A stretch of DNA of 64,000 nt. It comes from Mesotoga sp. BH458_6_3_2_1. GTDB taxonomy: Bacteria > Thermotogota > Thermotogae > Petrotogales > Kosmotogaceae. This document shows, piece after piece, positions 38,212-46,139 of the stretch; positions within the stretch are counted from its first letter, which is position 1; every line of letters begins with the position of its first letter. Both the position numbers and the translations under genes were made by a program. The DNA lies in contig NZ_JFHL01000021.1 of NCBI RefSeq assembly GCF_003664995.1, positions 62,001 to 126,000 on the forward strand, given 5' to 3'. The notes under the pieces were generated by a model, which had not been told where the DNA came from, ran no database searches, and saw only the letters and a program-made list of their open reading frames with translations.

Positions 38212-38295
38212 AATTCACCTGCCGATTTTTCTTCAATCCCCATGGAAGAAGAATACATCAGAAGCTCAAAGTAGACAAGTATTAGACTTTCGCGG

Positions 38296-38362
38296 AGTGG
38301 GAGGTTGGGGGGTCGTAAGAGCAAGAGAAACTGGTTGACCGTTGAGCGGTTCTCCGTTCTCC
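38296..38362. repeat. 66-67-base dispersed repeat, copy 1
   Basis: This unit runs from GTGGGAGGTTGGGG to GGTTCTCCGTTCTCC and contains CGTAAGAGCAAGAGA and GTTGACCGTTGAGC. It matches 38891-38957 with only a few differences. A more diverged relative lies at about 57,985-58,058. Confidence 0.85.
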
Positions 38363-38493
38363 AACAAGAGCCGCTTCCCGCTTGCTAGGAGACGCTTAAC
38401 GCTGGAAAGAGCGGAACTGAAGTCATAAATGCAAGAACTGGATGCCACAGCAAATTCAGATACAATGTGATGTTCTCTTGATCGCCCAATATT

Positions 38494-38520
38494 GTCATCC
38501 CGGACTTGATCCGGGATCTG
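38494..38520. repeat. GTCATCCCG palindromic repeat, copy 1
   Basis: A 27-base element in which GTCATCCCGGA and TCCGGGATC form an imperfect inverted repeat around ACTTGA. Related elements lie at 38724-38756 and 38844-38870. Confidence 0.75.
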
Positions 38521-38723
38521 GTTTTGATCCTCTCAGCGGAGGACGGCGTACCGTTGACTGGCTTACGGCTTTCATCAACGTTCAGCGGGTTCTTGCTCCT
38601 AAGCGAACGGCGGCTTTTGGACAGAGATTCTGACCACGGGCATTGTCAGAATGACGGGATATGGCCTTCTCACAATAACCGTCAGTTGTCATCCCGCTGA
38701 GCCTGCCTGAATACATTCACTTC

Positions 38724-38756
38724 GTCATCCCGTGATGTATTTGCACGGGATCTCGA
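38724..38756. repeat. GTCATCCCG palindromic repeat, copy 2
   Basis: The arms GTCATCCCGTG and CACGGGATC pair around a longer centre (ATGTATTTG). It belongs to the same family as the elements at 38494 and 38844, with a diverged middle. Confidence 0.65.
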
Positions 38757-38843
38757 TTTTTTGATCCGCTGTTCGCTGAAAAGCAAAGACCCGTTGATCG
38801 CTGGAAAGAGCCGTTACTAGCCTGTGTGGGGCCTCTAATTACG

Positions 38844-38870
38844 GTCATCCCGAACTTGTTTCGGGATCTG
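38844..38870. repeat. GTCATCCCG palindromic repeat, copy 3
   Basis: The arms GTCATCCCGAA and TTTCGGGATC pair around CTTG. It lies immediately before the second 67-base unit at 38891. Confidence 0.75.
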
Positions 38871-38890
38871 CACTTTTGAAGCGTGGTTCG

Positions 38891-38957
38891 GGGTGGGAGG
38901 TTGGGGGTTCGTAAGAGCAAGAGAGACGGTTGACCGTTGAGCGGTTCTCCGTTCTCC
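38891..38957. repeat. 66-67-base dispersed repeat, copy 2
   Basis: Nearly identical to 38296-38362 along its whole length, in the same orientation, about 595 bases away. The short spacing makes homologous deletion between the copies likely over time. Confidence 0.85.
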
Positions 38958-39040
38958 GAAGAAAAAACCCGCGCTTCGTTCCGACGCTCTGCGTCCAGGT
39001 TCTTCGTTCTTGGTTGAAGTCATGAAGCAAGAGCATCAAG

Positions 39041-39152
39041 ATTCCGACCAGGAGCTTTGTCGGAATGACGGCATTTGACGTTTCTTTACTTTAGGGTTCG
39101 CAACTTGGAACAGACAACATGCAACTGCTCTTCATTAAGGACCAAGGACGGT
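39041..39152. repeat. Composite dispersed repeat, long copy
   Basis: It begins GATTCCGACCAGGAGCTTTG, continues through GGCATTTGACGTTTCTT and ends with GCAACTGCTCTTCATTAAGG. Matching segments occur at 58,085-58,117 (first part) and 58,215-58,311 (whole length, diverged). Confidence 0.75.
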
Positions 39153-39284
39153 GGGACCGCTTACGAACAACGACTTTCAATTCTAATTTCTAAAACCGGA
39201 ACTTCTCTCCTGGAGGCAAACGGCAGCATTTGATACTACTTCGGATTATAATAGTTGAATATGCAACCATCTGATAGGTGAGTT

Positions 39285-40664
39285 ATGGCAAAAGACATAC
39301 ATAAGATGCTTGGGGGGCAGAAAATCGGAAGGCTTCTTCTAAGTCTATCTTTGCCTGCTACTATCGGCATGCTCGTCCAGGCTATGTACAACTTCGTTGA
39401 CACAATCTTTGTTGGAAGAGGTGTCGGGTCGATGGGAATCGCGGGCATCTCGATTTCCTTGCCTGTTCAAATATTCGTTATGGCTTTCGCTCAAATGTTC
39501 GGAATCGGTGGCGCTTCGGTGATATCTAGGGCGCTGGGAGAGAAGAACCACGAAAAAGCGAAACGTGCCGCTGGAAACGTAATGGCTTTCTCTATTGCCT
39601 TCGGATTGGCGATGACCCTTCTGGGATACTTCTTTTTAGATCGGCTGCTTATAATGCTTGGCGCCAGCGAAGCTATCATTCCGTACGCGAGAGAATACCT
39701 GGGCATAATACTTTTCGGAAGCGTTTTCTTCTCTTTCGGAATGGCTATGAATCATGTAGTAAGGGCCGAAGGAAAACCGAAAATAGCAATGGCTGCAATG
39801 TTGATCTCCGCCGTTCTCAACATAATACTTGATCCGATTTTCATATTCTCTCTAAATATGGGAATTTGGGGCGCGGCACTGGCTACCGTTTTGTCTCAGG
39901 CTGCCACTTCAATTTATGTTCTCTTCTACTTCTTAAGTGGGAAGAGTTTACTCAGAGTCTCTTTAAGATCGCTGATCCCCGAATGGAAAATCATGAGGGA
40001 GACCGTCTCGGTAGGGCTCTCCGCCTTTTCAAGGCAGGTAGCCGGCAGTCTTCTGGCCGTGGTTCTCAACAATTCTCTGGTATTCTACGGAGGAGATATC
40101 GCAGTAGCAGTGTATGGAGTGATCAACCGACTTCTGATGGTTTTCATCATGCCCATGTTCGGTGTGAATCAGGGATTTCTTCCGATTGTTGGATACAACT
40201 ACGGCGCCAGAAAAATGAGGCGCGCAAGAGAATCTGTAAAACTGGCATCTACAGTTACCACGTTGATCGCTCTTTTCTCGGCAATAATTATGTTCCTGTT
40301 TGCGAGACAACTCATATCGATTTTCACCGATGAAACAGAACTTATCGAGCCCGCGATTTTTGCCCTCAGGATCGTTATCCTTGCCATCCCCACTATAGGA
40401 GTTCAGGTAATTGCGTCTGGAATGTTCCAAGCTCTCGGCAAGGCAGTACCCGCACTCTTCTTATCACTCCTCAGGCAAATAATCATCCTCATCCCTCTAA
40501 TTCTTGTGGTCCCGCGATTTCTGGGGATTGATGGCATCTGGATATCCTTTCCACTTGCCGATTTGATCTCTTTCGCAATCTCGGTGGTTTTCTACCTTAG
40601 AGAGCTGAAGATATTCCGTTCAAGTGAGCTCGATGTTAAGGCAGGAACAACGGATGTCGCATGA
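39285..40664 (+). CDS. MATE-family efflux transporter
   Basis: A 459-residue multidrug and toxin extrusion transporter with 12 hydrophobic segments in two similar halves. Family motifs are LLLSLSLPATIGMLVQAMYNFVDTIFVGRG near the N terminus and FGVNQGFLPIVGYNYGARK in the second half. It exports cationic drugs or metabolites in exchange for Na+ or protons. GGTGAG precedes the ATG. The MarR gene overlaps its last 11 bases, so the pair is one operon. Confidence 0.95.
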   Translation: MAKDIHKMLGGQKIGRLLLSLSLPATIGMLVQAMYNFVDTIFVGRGVGSMGIAGISISLPVQIFVMAFAQMFGIGGASVISRALGEKNHEKAKRAAGNVMAFSIAFGLAMTLLGYFFLDRLLIMLGASEAIIPYAREYLGIILFGSVFFSFGMAMNHVVRAEGKPKIAMAAMLISAVLNIILDPIFIFSLNMGIWGAALATVLSQAATSIYVLFYFLSGKSLLRVSLRSLIPEWKIMRETVSVGLSAFSRQVAGSLLAVVLNNSLVFYGGDIAVAVYGVINRLLMVFIMPMFGVNQGFLPIVGYNYGARKMRRARESVKLASTVTTLIALFSAIIMFLFARQLISIFTDETELIEPAIFALRIVILAIPTIGVQVIASGMFQALGKAVPALFLSLLRQIIILIPLILVVPRFLGIDGIWISFPLADLISFAISVVFYLRELKIFRSSELDVKAGTTDVA

Positions 40665-41100
40665 TCTTTCCTTCAATAGAGAAGGGTACATAGGTCGCTG
40701 GATATATCGCATTTCGCGTAGTGCAAACGTTTACTTCAGCAGGGAAATGCAGAAGTACGGGCTGGGCAGCGGACACTTCTTCTTTTTGAGAATCCTCATG
40801 TCAAGAGAAGGAATCAGTCAGAAAGAACTCAGCAATATTCTAGATGTTGACAAGGCGACCACTGCAAAGGCTATGAAAAAACTAGCTGAAGCGGGTTACG
40901 TTAAGAGAGAAATCGATTCTTTGGACACCCGGATTTACAGGCTTTTTCTTACCGATAACGGAAAGAAAATCGGTCAGGAACTCCGAAGACTTGGTGCGAA
41001 TTTTGAAGAGATACTGACCGAAGGCCTTTCAGAGGATGAAAAGCAGCAACTGCAATCGCTTCTTCACAGAGCAGCTACTAATGCGAAAAGAGCAAAGTGA
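40654..41100 (+). CDS. MarR-family transcriptional regulator
   Basis: A 148-residue winged-helix regulator. The DNA-binding part is GISQKELSNILDVDKATTAKAMKKLAEAGYVKREIDSLDTRIYRLFLTDNG, a textbook MarR wing. The chosen start is ATG 40654 behind AGGAACAACGG; a frame from 40624 lies further inside the MATE gene. It probably represses its own MATE-marR operon and is released by a ligand exported by the pump. Confidence 0.92.
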   Translation: MSHDLSFNREGYIGRWIYRISRSANVYFSREMQKYGLGSGHFFFLRILMSREGISQKELSNILDVDKATTAKAMKKLAEAGYVKREIDSLDTRIYRLFLTDNGKKIGQELRRLGANFEEILTEGLSEDEKQQLQSLLHRAATNAKRAK

Positions 41101-41138
41101 TCTTTTACCACTCTTTGTGTCCTTTCTCAGACGATCAT

Positions 41139-41172
41139 AAACATGGCCTAAGCAAACGCAGAGGCCATGTTT
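41139..41172. terminator. Strong hairpin between convergent marR and the ankyrin gene
   Basis: AAACATGGCCT (41139-41149) pairs perfectly with AGGCCATGTTT (41162-41172), an 11-base stem with a 12-base loop. It lies between two convergent genes and its A/T-ended arms give short U-runs on both strands. This fits a bidirectional terminator. Confidence 0.7.
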
Positions 41173-41202
41173 GTGGCACATTGCAAAAACTTGTCTGAAT
41201 CC

Positions 41203-42750
41203 TCAGTAAAGAGTCTTCAAAAACTCTTTTATTTCTTCGGAAGCGGCGTAATCCTCGGGAGTCTTATCGGAGTTGTCCTTGACATTCGCTACCAAGCCGA
41301 AGTTGCTGAGAATTGTCAACATTTCGATTCCGTCCCATTCGTCCTGAACCGCATAGTGAGCGGGTGTCATACCGGCATGGTCTTGATGATTCACGTCAGC
41401 CCCCTTCTCTCCGAGATGGGAGATAGCCTCCATATTGTAGTCCTTTACAGCATAGAAGATTGGAGTTCTGCCTTCGTCATCTTCGGCATCGATATTTGCT
41501 CCACTCTCCAGCAAGTAATCAATCATTTCCAGACTCCCATAACTGCCCACCGCAGCATGGATCGGCTGAAGACCTCCTTGTGCTCTTATCGAGATGTCCG
41601 CACCTTTCTGGATCAAGAGCTTTGCCATGTCGACTTCTCCGTACACGGCCGTAATATGTAGTGGAGAGATACCTGTTTCGACTTCATTGTTGTCTACACT
41701 GATTCCTGCCGAGAGCAACTGCTCGATGACTTCCACATCTTCTTTATAAACGGCAAGATGCAGATGGAATGGCAAATAGTTGTTGTTGTCCCTTGCCAGT
41801 ACGTCCGCTCCAAGAGAGATCAACAGCTTGACGTTATTGAAGTATTCATCTTCAGCAGCGATATGTAGAGGAGTCTTTCCTTCGTTGTTTCTAGCGTTTA
41901 TATCAATTCCGAGCTCGAAAAACATCTCGATGTTTTTTGTAGAGCCCTTTCCGGCAGCGCGATGGAGGAGAGTGTTCCCATTATCATCTACAGAAGAATA
42001 GTCCGCTCCAAACTCGATGAGCTTAATCGCGACATCGTTTTTCGACTTAGATACTGCCAGCTGAAGCGGGGTGTAGTACTCGTTTCCGACAGACACATCG
42101 GCCCCATGTTCCAGAAGAGCCTCAATACCCTCAATTGGGAGACCTTCCGATATAGCTAGATAGAGAGGGGTTCTGCCGTCTTTGGCCGGTCGATTTGGAT
42201 CGGCGCCATTTTCGAGAAGGAACTTTATGGTGTTTGTCCCCTTCGAAAAGATCGCGGCAATTAGCGGTGACCGGAAGGCATATTCAACTCTCTCAAGATC
42301 GGCTCCTTTCTCCACAAGATACTTCACAACCTCTAGAGTAGCGTCGTTCTTGGAATTGTCGCATGCGAGGATCAAAGGTGTATATCCTTCATAAAACATT
42401 GAACTGGCTGGATGAGCGTTTATGTCGGCCCCTCTTTCAAGGAGCATCTTCACAACCTCGAGGAGACCTTTTCTCGCAGCGTAATGAAGAGCGGTATAAC
42501 CGTTGTCGTCAACAATGGAGATGTCTGCCCCTGATTCAATTAGAAAAACAGCTATTTCCGAGTGGCCGTAATCTGAAGCAACCATAAGGGCTGACTTGTT
42601 TGCGTAACCCAACTCATTGATGTCACCACCGCTGTTCAAAGCTTCCTTCAGTTCCTGTAGGTTACCATTGGAGGCGCTGTTGTAGACGTTTGAAAATAGG
42701 ACTGCTGATAGCAGTAATAGTGACAAAAGCACTAACAAGAGTTTTCTCAT
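41203..42750 (-). CDS. Secreted ankyrin-repeat protein
   Basis: A 515-residue protein starting MRKLLLVLLSLLLLSAVLF, a signal peptide, followed by about a dozen ankyrin repeats filling the rest (for example DDNGYTALHYAARKGLLEVV, EGKTPLHIAAEDEYFNNVKL and AGMTPAHYAVQDEWDGIEM). The start at 42750 is supported by AGGAGGAC; the frame extends 10 codons further upstream without a ribosome site. Ankyrin repeats bind proteins, so a periplasmic or surface scaffold role is likely. A 27-base palindrome lies about 30 bases upstream. It stands alone. Confidence 0.9.
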   Translation of the reverse strand: MRKLLLVLLSLLLLSAVLFSNVYNSASNGNLQELKEALNSGGDINELGYANKSALMVASDYGHSEIAVFLIESGADISIVDDNGYTALHYAARKGLLEVVKMLLERGADINAHPASSMFYEGYTPLILACDNSKNDATLEVVKYLVEKGADLERVEYAFRSPLIAAIFSKGTNTIKFLLENGADPNRPAKDGRTPLYLAISEGLPIEGIEALLEHGADVSVGNEYYTPLQLAVSKSKNDVAIKLIEFGADYSSVDDNGNTLLHRAAGKGSTKNIEMFFELGIDINARNNEGKTPLHIAAEDEYFNNVKLLISLGADVLARDNNNYLPFHLHLAVYKEDVEVIEQLLSAGISVDNNEVETGISPLHITAVYGEVDMAKLLIQKGADISIRAQGGLQPIHAAVGSYGSLEMIDYLLESGANIDAEDDEGRTPIFYAVKDYNMEAISHLGEKGADVNHQDHAGMTPAHYAVQDEWDGIEMLTILSNFGLVANVKDNSDKTPEDYAASEEIKEFLKTLY

Positions 42751-42780
42751 ACTTGAGTCCTCCTTTCTAGATGTGAACAA

Positions 42781-42807
42781 TCATAAGCTATTTCAAATAG
42801 CTAATGA
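42781..42807. promoter_or_regulatory. 27-base palindrome upstream of the ankyrin gene
   Basis: AGCTATTT (42786-42793) and AAATAGCT (42795-42802) form a perfect palindrome around C42794, and TCAT/ATGA extend it with one mismatch per arm, so 12 of 13 positions per arm match. It lies 31 bases before the ATG, where an operator or a leader hairpin would be expected. Confidence 0.5.
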
Positions 42808-42999
42808 TCATAGTGAACGACATTATTTTGCTGGAACACTTCATTTACCTGTCGAGATTCATACAAGTGTGATCTGGAATCTCATATCAGGTTGAACTAA
42901 CTGGTTCAGAAACAGGCTGTTCTTGTTCTAAGAAGCGAGGTATCTTGAGGTGTACGTTTTCTGAATTACTGTGAACGATCTAACATTCGCTTTCTCGAA

Positions 43000-43689
43000 T
43001 CACGAAAGTGCATGTTCAACGGCCGCCCGGGCGTGAATGGCAGTCGTATCGAAAACGGGGATGTCCACGTCGGACTCCTTTATCAGAAGAGGTATTTCAG
43101 TGCAACCCAGAATTACTCCCTCTGCTCCGTTCATCTGCAGCCCACTGATTACTTCCTTATATGCCGACTTTGACTCTTCTCTGAAGACTCCTTTGCACAA
43201 TTCCTCAAAGATGATCCTATCTACTACTACCCTTTCTTCTTCCAAGGGGACGATTACATTTATGCCAAATCCCGCCAATGTATCTCTGTAGTAAGCTCTT
43301 TCCATGGTGAATCTTGTTCCGAGGAGTCCGACTGTTTTAAGTCCTCTTCGCTCGATCTCCTCGCCGACCGCAATGCCTATTTCAATAACCTCGAGTCCGG
43401 ATGCCTTTTCGATTTCCCTTGCTAGGAGGTGCATTGTGTTTGTACAGATGATCAGAAAATCTGCACCCGCTTTCTTGAGATCCCTGGCCGCCTCTGAAAG
43501 GACTCTCTCTATGTCTTTCCAGTCATTCATCTTCATCATGTCCGAAACCGGTCCGAAGTCAACGGAAGCCATTACGCATTCCGCGGAATGCAGTCCCCCG
43601 AGCCTGTTCTTGACCATCTCATTTATCAATCTGTAGTACTCTAGCGACGACTCCCAGCTCATTCCTCCGAGTAAACCCATGCGCTTCAT
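43000..43689 (-). CDS. Aspartate/glutamate racemase-family protein
   Basis: A 229-residue cofactor-independent racemase. The two catalytic cysteines are seen in FLIICTNTMHLL and VILGCTEIPLLI. MGLLGGMSWESSLEYYRLINE is the opening of the YgeA/aspartate-racemase branch. It would interconvert L- and D-aspartate or a related amino acid. The start ATG lies two bases after the stop of the upstream alpha/beta hydrolase, so translation is coupled. Confidence 0.92.
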   Translation of the reverse strand: MKRMGLLGGMSWESSLEYYRLINEMVKNRLGGLHSAECVMASVDFGPVSDMMKMNDWKDIERVLSEAARDLKKAGADFLIICTNTMHLLAREIEKASGLEVIEIGIAVGEEIERRGLKTVGLLGTRFTMERAYYRDTLAGFGINVIVPLEEERVVVDRIIFEELCKGVFREESKSAYKEVISGLQMNGAEGVILGCTEIPLLIKESDVDIPVFDTTAIHARAAVEHALS

Positions 43690-43691
43690 GT

Positions 43692-44915
43692 CTACGCTCC
43701 GAAGACCTCATCCAACCAGTCAAGAAGAACTGAATTGGACAAGGGCAGGTTTGTAACCTGACAGTGGGAATCTGCGCCTTCCTGTTTCGTAAAAATCCTC
43801 ATTTTCGACTTTCCAGAAACGGTATCAGAGGCTTTTCTTGCCTGGGATAGCGCCTCTTCTCCCTCTCCCTCACTAACCATTGCAAGGAAGGGAGCCTGGA
43901 TGTTCTTTATACTGTCACCGACCACAAAGTCCTTCATTCTCTCGAAAGCCTTGAACATTGAATGGCTTCCGTATTTAAGCATTATGTTGACGAGCTGCAG
44001 TTTTTGGGTCTTAGATAGATACTCAGGCGGCACAAGATCGACTGTCTCCAGTGTTATGTCTTCGGAGGAATTGACAACTCCTCCGGCAAATGCAGACATG
44101 TACTTGTACATATCAGTAATTGGCGAGTTAGAAATCAGGGCCCTTATCCTAGAATCGTTTGCCGCAGCCCTAAGCGAGAAGTATCCTCCGAGGCTTATGC
44201 CGTACAGTCCGAGTTTCGAGGGATCTACATCCTCCTTCGACAGGGCATAGTCGACAACTCTCGAGATCGGGACTTCGTAGTCCGGACGCAACGGTGTCTC
44301 GGGCGAGAACCTTCTCATTCCCACCTGACCGGGACCATCGAAGAGAACAACCGCGTAACCCCTTTGCAAGGCGGCCGAGCCTGCCTGGAAATACATTTCT
44401 TCCGACGTCCCGTCAAAACCACTCATCATCATTATCGTCTTCTTCTTGCCACCGGTTGTTGGAGCAATCCAGTACGCTGGAATAAAATCCTCGCCGTATG
44501 GTATCCTCTCCGCTTCAAATTGAATATCGGTGGTTCTGAAAGCATATACAAAGCAATCCCTGCTTTCCATTCCAAGGTATCTTGTTTTCGAATCCCTGGG
44601 GTCGCCAAAGTACTCGGCGGCTCTGAAATAACTTGCCGCCCTCAAGAATTCCTGTCTCGCACTCTCGTTATTGCCTTTCTGAAGAACTACGAGGGCGTGA
44701 TTCTTAAGCTTTGTTGCGAGCTCTTTGAATGACTTCACCCATGAGTCGGGATCGTCGCAATCTATATGTGGTACAAGCGAGAGGATCTCCCCAACCGTTC
44801 CCCCTTCATAGGAAACCGCACCGAGAGATCTGTAAAGTTGAAAATCGAATTCGACATCACGCAGTATTCTCACATCGAGCGACCCTCTTGAGACTCCCTT
44901 TGAATTGTCCTCCAT
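43692..44915 (-). CDS. Alpha/beta hydrolase (FrsA/dipeptidyl-peptidase-like)
   Basis: A 407-residue cytoplasmic hydrolase. The N-terminal helical part (residues 1-140) precedes an alpha/beta fold with FDGPGQVGMRRFSP (oxyanion region), the nucleophile elbow LYGISLGGYFS, and a late histidine in EGADSHCQVTN. This resembles FrsA-like or C-C hydrolases with a helical cap. AGGAGGTG precedes the ATG. It is coupled to the racemase, which hints at amino-acid-derivative metabolism, but no substrate can be named. Confidence 0.88.
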   Translation of the reverse strand: MEDNSKGVSRGSLDVRILRDVEFDFQLYRSLGAVSYEGGTVGEILSLVPHIDCDDPDSWVKSFKELATKLKNHALVVLQKGNNESARQEFLRAASYFRAAEYFGDPRDSKTRYLGMESRDCFVYAFRTTDIQFEAERIPYGEDFIPAYWIAPTTGGKKKTIMMMSGFDGTSEEMYFQAGSAALQRGYAVVLFDGPGQVGMRRFSPETPLRPDYEVPISRVVDYALSKEDVDPSKLGLYGISLGGYFSLRAAANDSRIRALISNSPITDMYKYMSAFAGGVVNSSEDITLETVDLVPPEYLSKTQKLQLVNIMLKYGSHSMFKAFERMKDFVVGDSIKNIQAPFLAMVSEGEGEEALSQARKASDTVSGKSKMRIFTKQEGADSHCQVTNLPLSNSVLLDWLDEVFGA

Positions 44916-45016
44916 TTCGCACCTCCTATAACGCCTTTTCTCAAATAATACTATCAGAAAAGAGTTCTATTACCGAAATAAAGGCGCTCTTGAGAAAGTA
45001 ATAATGCAACGTGAAA

Positions 45017-45031
45017 TCTGATATTATCAGA
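45017..45031. promoter_or_regulatory. 15-base palindrome before the ribosome site of the 45,046 gene
   Basis: TCTGATATTATCAGA is a perfect inverted repeat (7+1+7) ending three bases before GGAGGTGA. It could be an operator. It could also be a small hairpin affecting translation. Confidence 0.35.
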
Positions 45032-45045
45032 CTGGAGGTGATCAA

Positions 45046-46056
45046 ATGAAAAGAGTGATGGTGATTCTTACACTACTTTTGACCGCGTTTGCCTTTTCGT
45101 GGTCGGGGCATGACGCGCTTACTTATATTATTGTTTCTCAGTATGAGGATGATTTCGACGCGTTCGTGGAAATAACTCCTTATACTTACTCCGATGTAGA
45201 TACTCAGCAGTACAATCCGGCCATAGAGGGTTTCTACGATTATCTCGGCGAAGACTATCTGCCGGAAGAAGATCTCGATCTGTACAGCTCGATCTTCCCA
45301 AACCCCAAACCGGTTGACAATTTGGCGCCCCTGTGGCAGATCCTTTCGGTCTATTCTTACGAGCCCGATCTTGGTATGGACAAGGGGCTTGAACTTAAAG
45401 GAATAGAGACACTTCTCGGAGATAGCCAGGGGCTGAGACACATGGAATACAGAATGCTTTTCTTCATTCGAGTTGGTAAGGTGACCGACGTGGTTCAGTA
45501 TTTCAGCGATCTGGCCGAGATCGCTTATTCTAGAGGAGACCACTACTGGGCATACCGGTTTTTGGGAAGAGCACTTCACTATCTTGAAGACGTTGGTCAG
45601 CCATTTCATACATTCCCGGCTCCGTTTTTCGAGCTTCTGAAATTGCCGTTCAATATGGACAAGTGGCTGACTGTCTTTGCAAACTACCACTTCGCTTATG
45701 ACTTCTACGGTGGATACCTGCTTTGGGAAGAATACGAACCACTTGTTGAGGCGATCAAAGAGGTTTCTCCCAAAGAAATTAAGGACCCGAAGCAAGCGGC
45801 CGTTAGTTTGCGAAGGTACTCCAGAAATAGGTTGAGTTCAGTCTATTACGAGCTTAAGCGTACAATGGGAGACAAACTGGAAAATCCCGAATCAGCCTGG
45901 CCTGGAAAAGCCTATTTCGACGATCTTCAAGACGCAGGCGAAACAGCGAAGCTCGATGCGCTTTCAGTAGAGATTTTGAGAGAAACTGCCTCTTATGTAA
46001 AGGGTTACATAAACTATATGCTTGCAAGATTTGCCGAGATAGATTCCGAATCCTAG
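45046..46056 (+). CDS. Secreted zinc phospholipase C / P1-nuclease-like protein
   Basis: A 336-residue exported protein. A signal peptide ends just before the mature start WSGHDALT, and an N-terminal Trp with nearby His and Asp is the hallmark of the phospholipase C/S1-P1 nuclease zinc fold. The central ALHYLEDVGQPFHT gives the H-x3-D and H ligands, and NYHFAYDFY a further histidine and aspartate. The substrate could be phospholipid or nucleic acid. GGAGGTGA precedes the ATG and a 15-base palindrome lies just upstream. A distant paralogue lies at 56,927-57,823. Confidence 0.78.
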   Translation: MKRVMVILTLLLTAFAFSWSGHDALTYIIVSQYEDDFDAFVEITPYTYSDVDTQQYNPAIEGFYDYLGEDYLPEEDLDLYSSIFPNPKPVDNLAPLWQILSVYSYEPDLGMDKGLELKGIETLLGDSQGLRHMEYRMLFFIRVGKVTDVVQYFSDLAEIAYSRGDHYWAYRFLGRALHYLEDVGQPFHTFPAPFFELLKLPFNMDKWLTVFANYHFAYDFYGGYLLWEEYEPLVEAIKEVSPKEIKDPKQAAVSLRRYSRNRLSSVYYELKRTMGDKLENPESAWPGKAYFDDLQDAGETAKLDALSVEILRETASYVKGYINYMLARFAEIDSES

Positions 46057-46075
46057 AATAGCTGTTTTTATAATC

Positions 46076-46114
46076 AATACGGCGATAGACAGAGGCACTA
46101 TCTATCGCCGTATT
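46076..46114. terminator. Perfect bidirectional terminator between convergent genes
   Basis: AATACGGCGATAGA (46076-46089) pairs perfectly with TCTATCGCCGTATT (46101-46114), a 14-base stem with an 11-base loop. It sits between the 3' ends of the phospholipase-like gene and the Lon-like gene. A/T-rich ends supply the U-tracts on both strands. Confidence 0.8.
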
Positions 46115-46139
46115 TTGCTAGTCTAATGAAATAACCTGA

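Larger units (their letters stand above)
38212..39284. other. Repeat-rich intergenic region without genes
   Basis: About 1.07 kb with no credible gene. It is built of dispersed repeats, listed separately: two near-identical 66-67-base units, three copies of a GTCATCCCG palindrome and one copy of a composite repeat also found at 58,085-58,311. Short frames through the region follow the repeats and are not genes. The last 40 bases include a TATAAT (39247-39252) that could belong to the MATE gene promoter. Confidence 0.7.

Noticed and set aside
38266-39039. Several 60-100-codon frames on both strands in the repeat-rich region
   Set aside because: They follow the dispersed repeats, lack ribosome sites and have low-complexity translations, so they are not genes.
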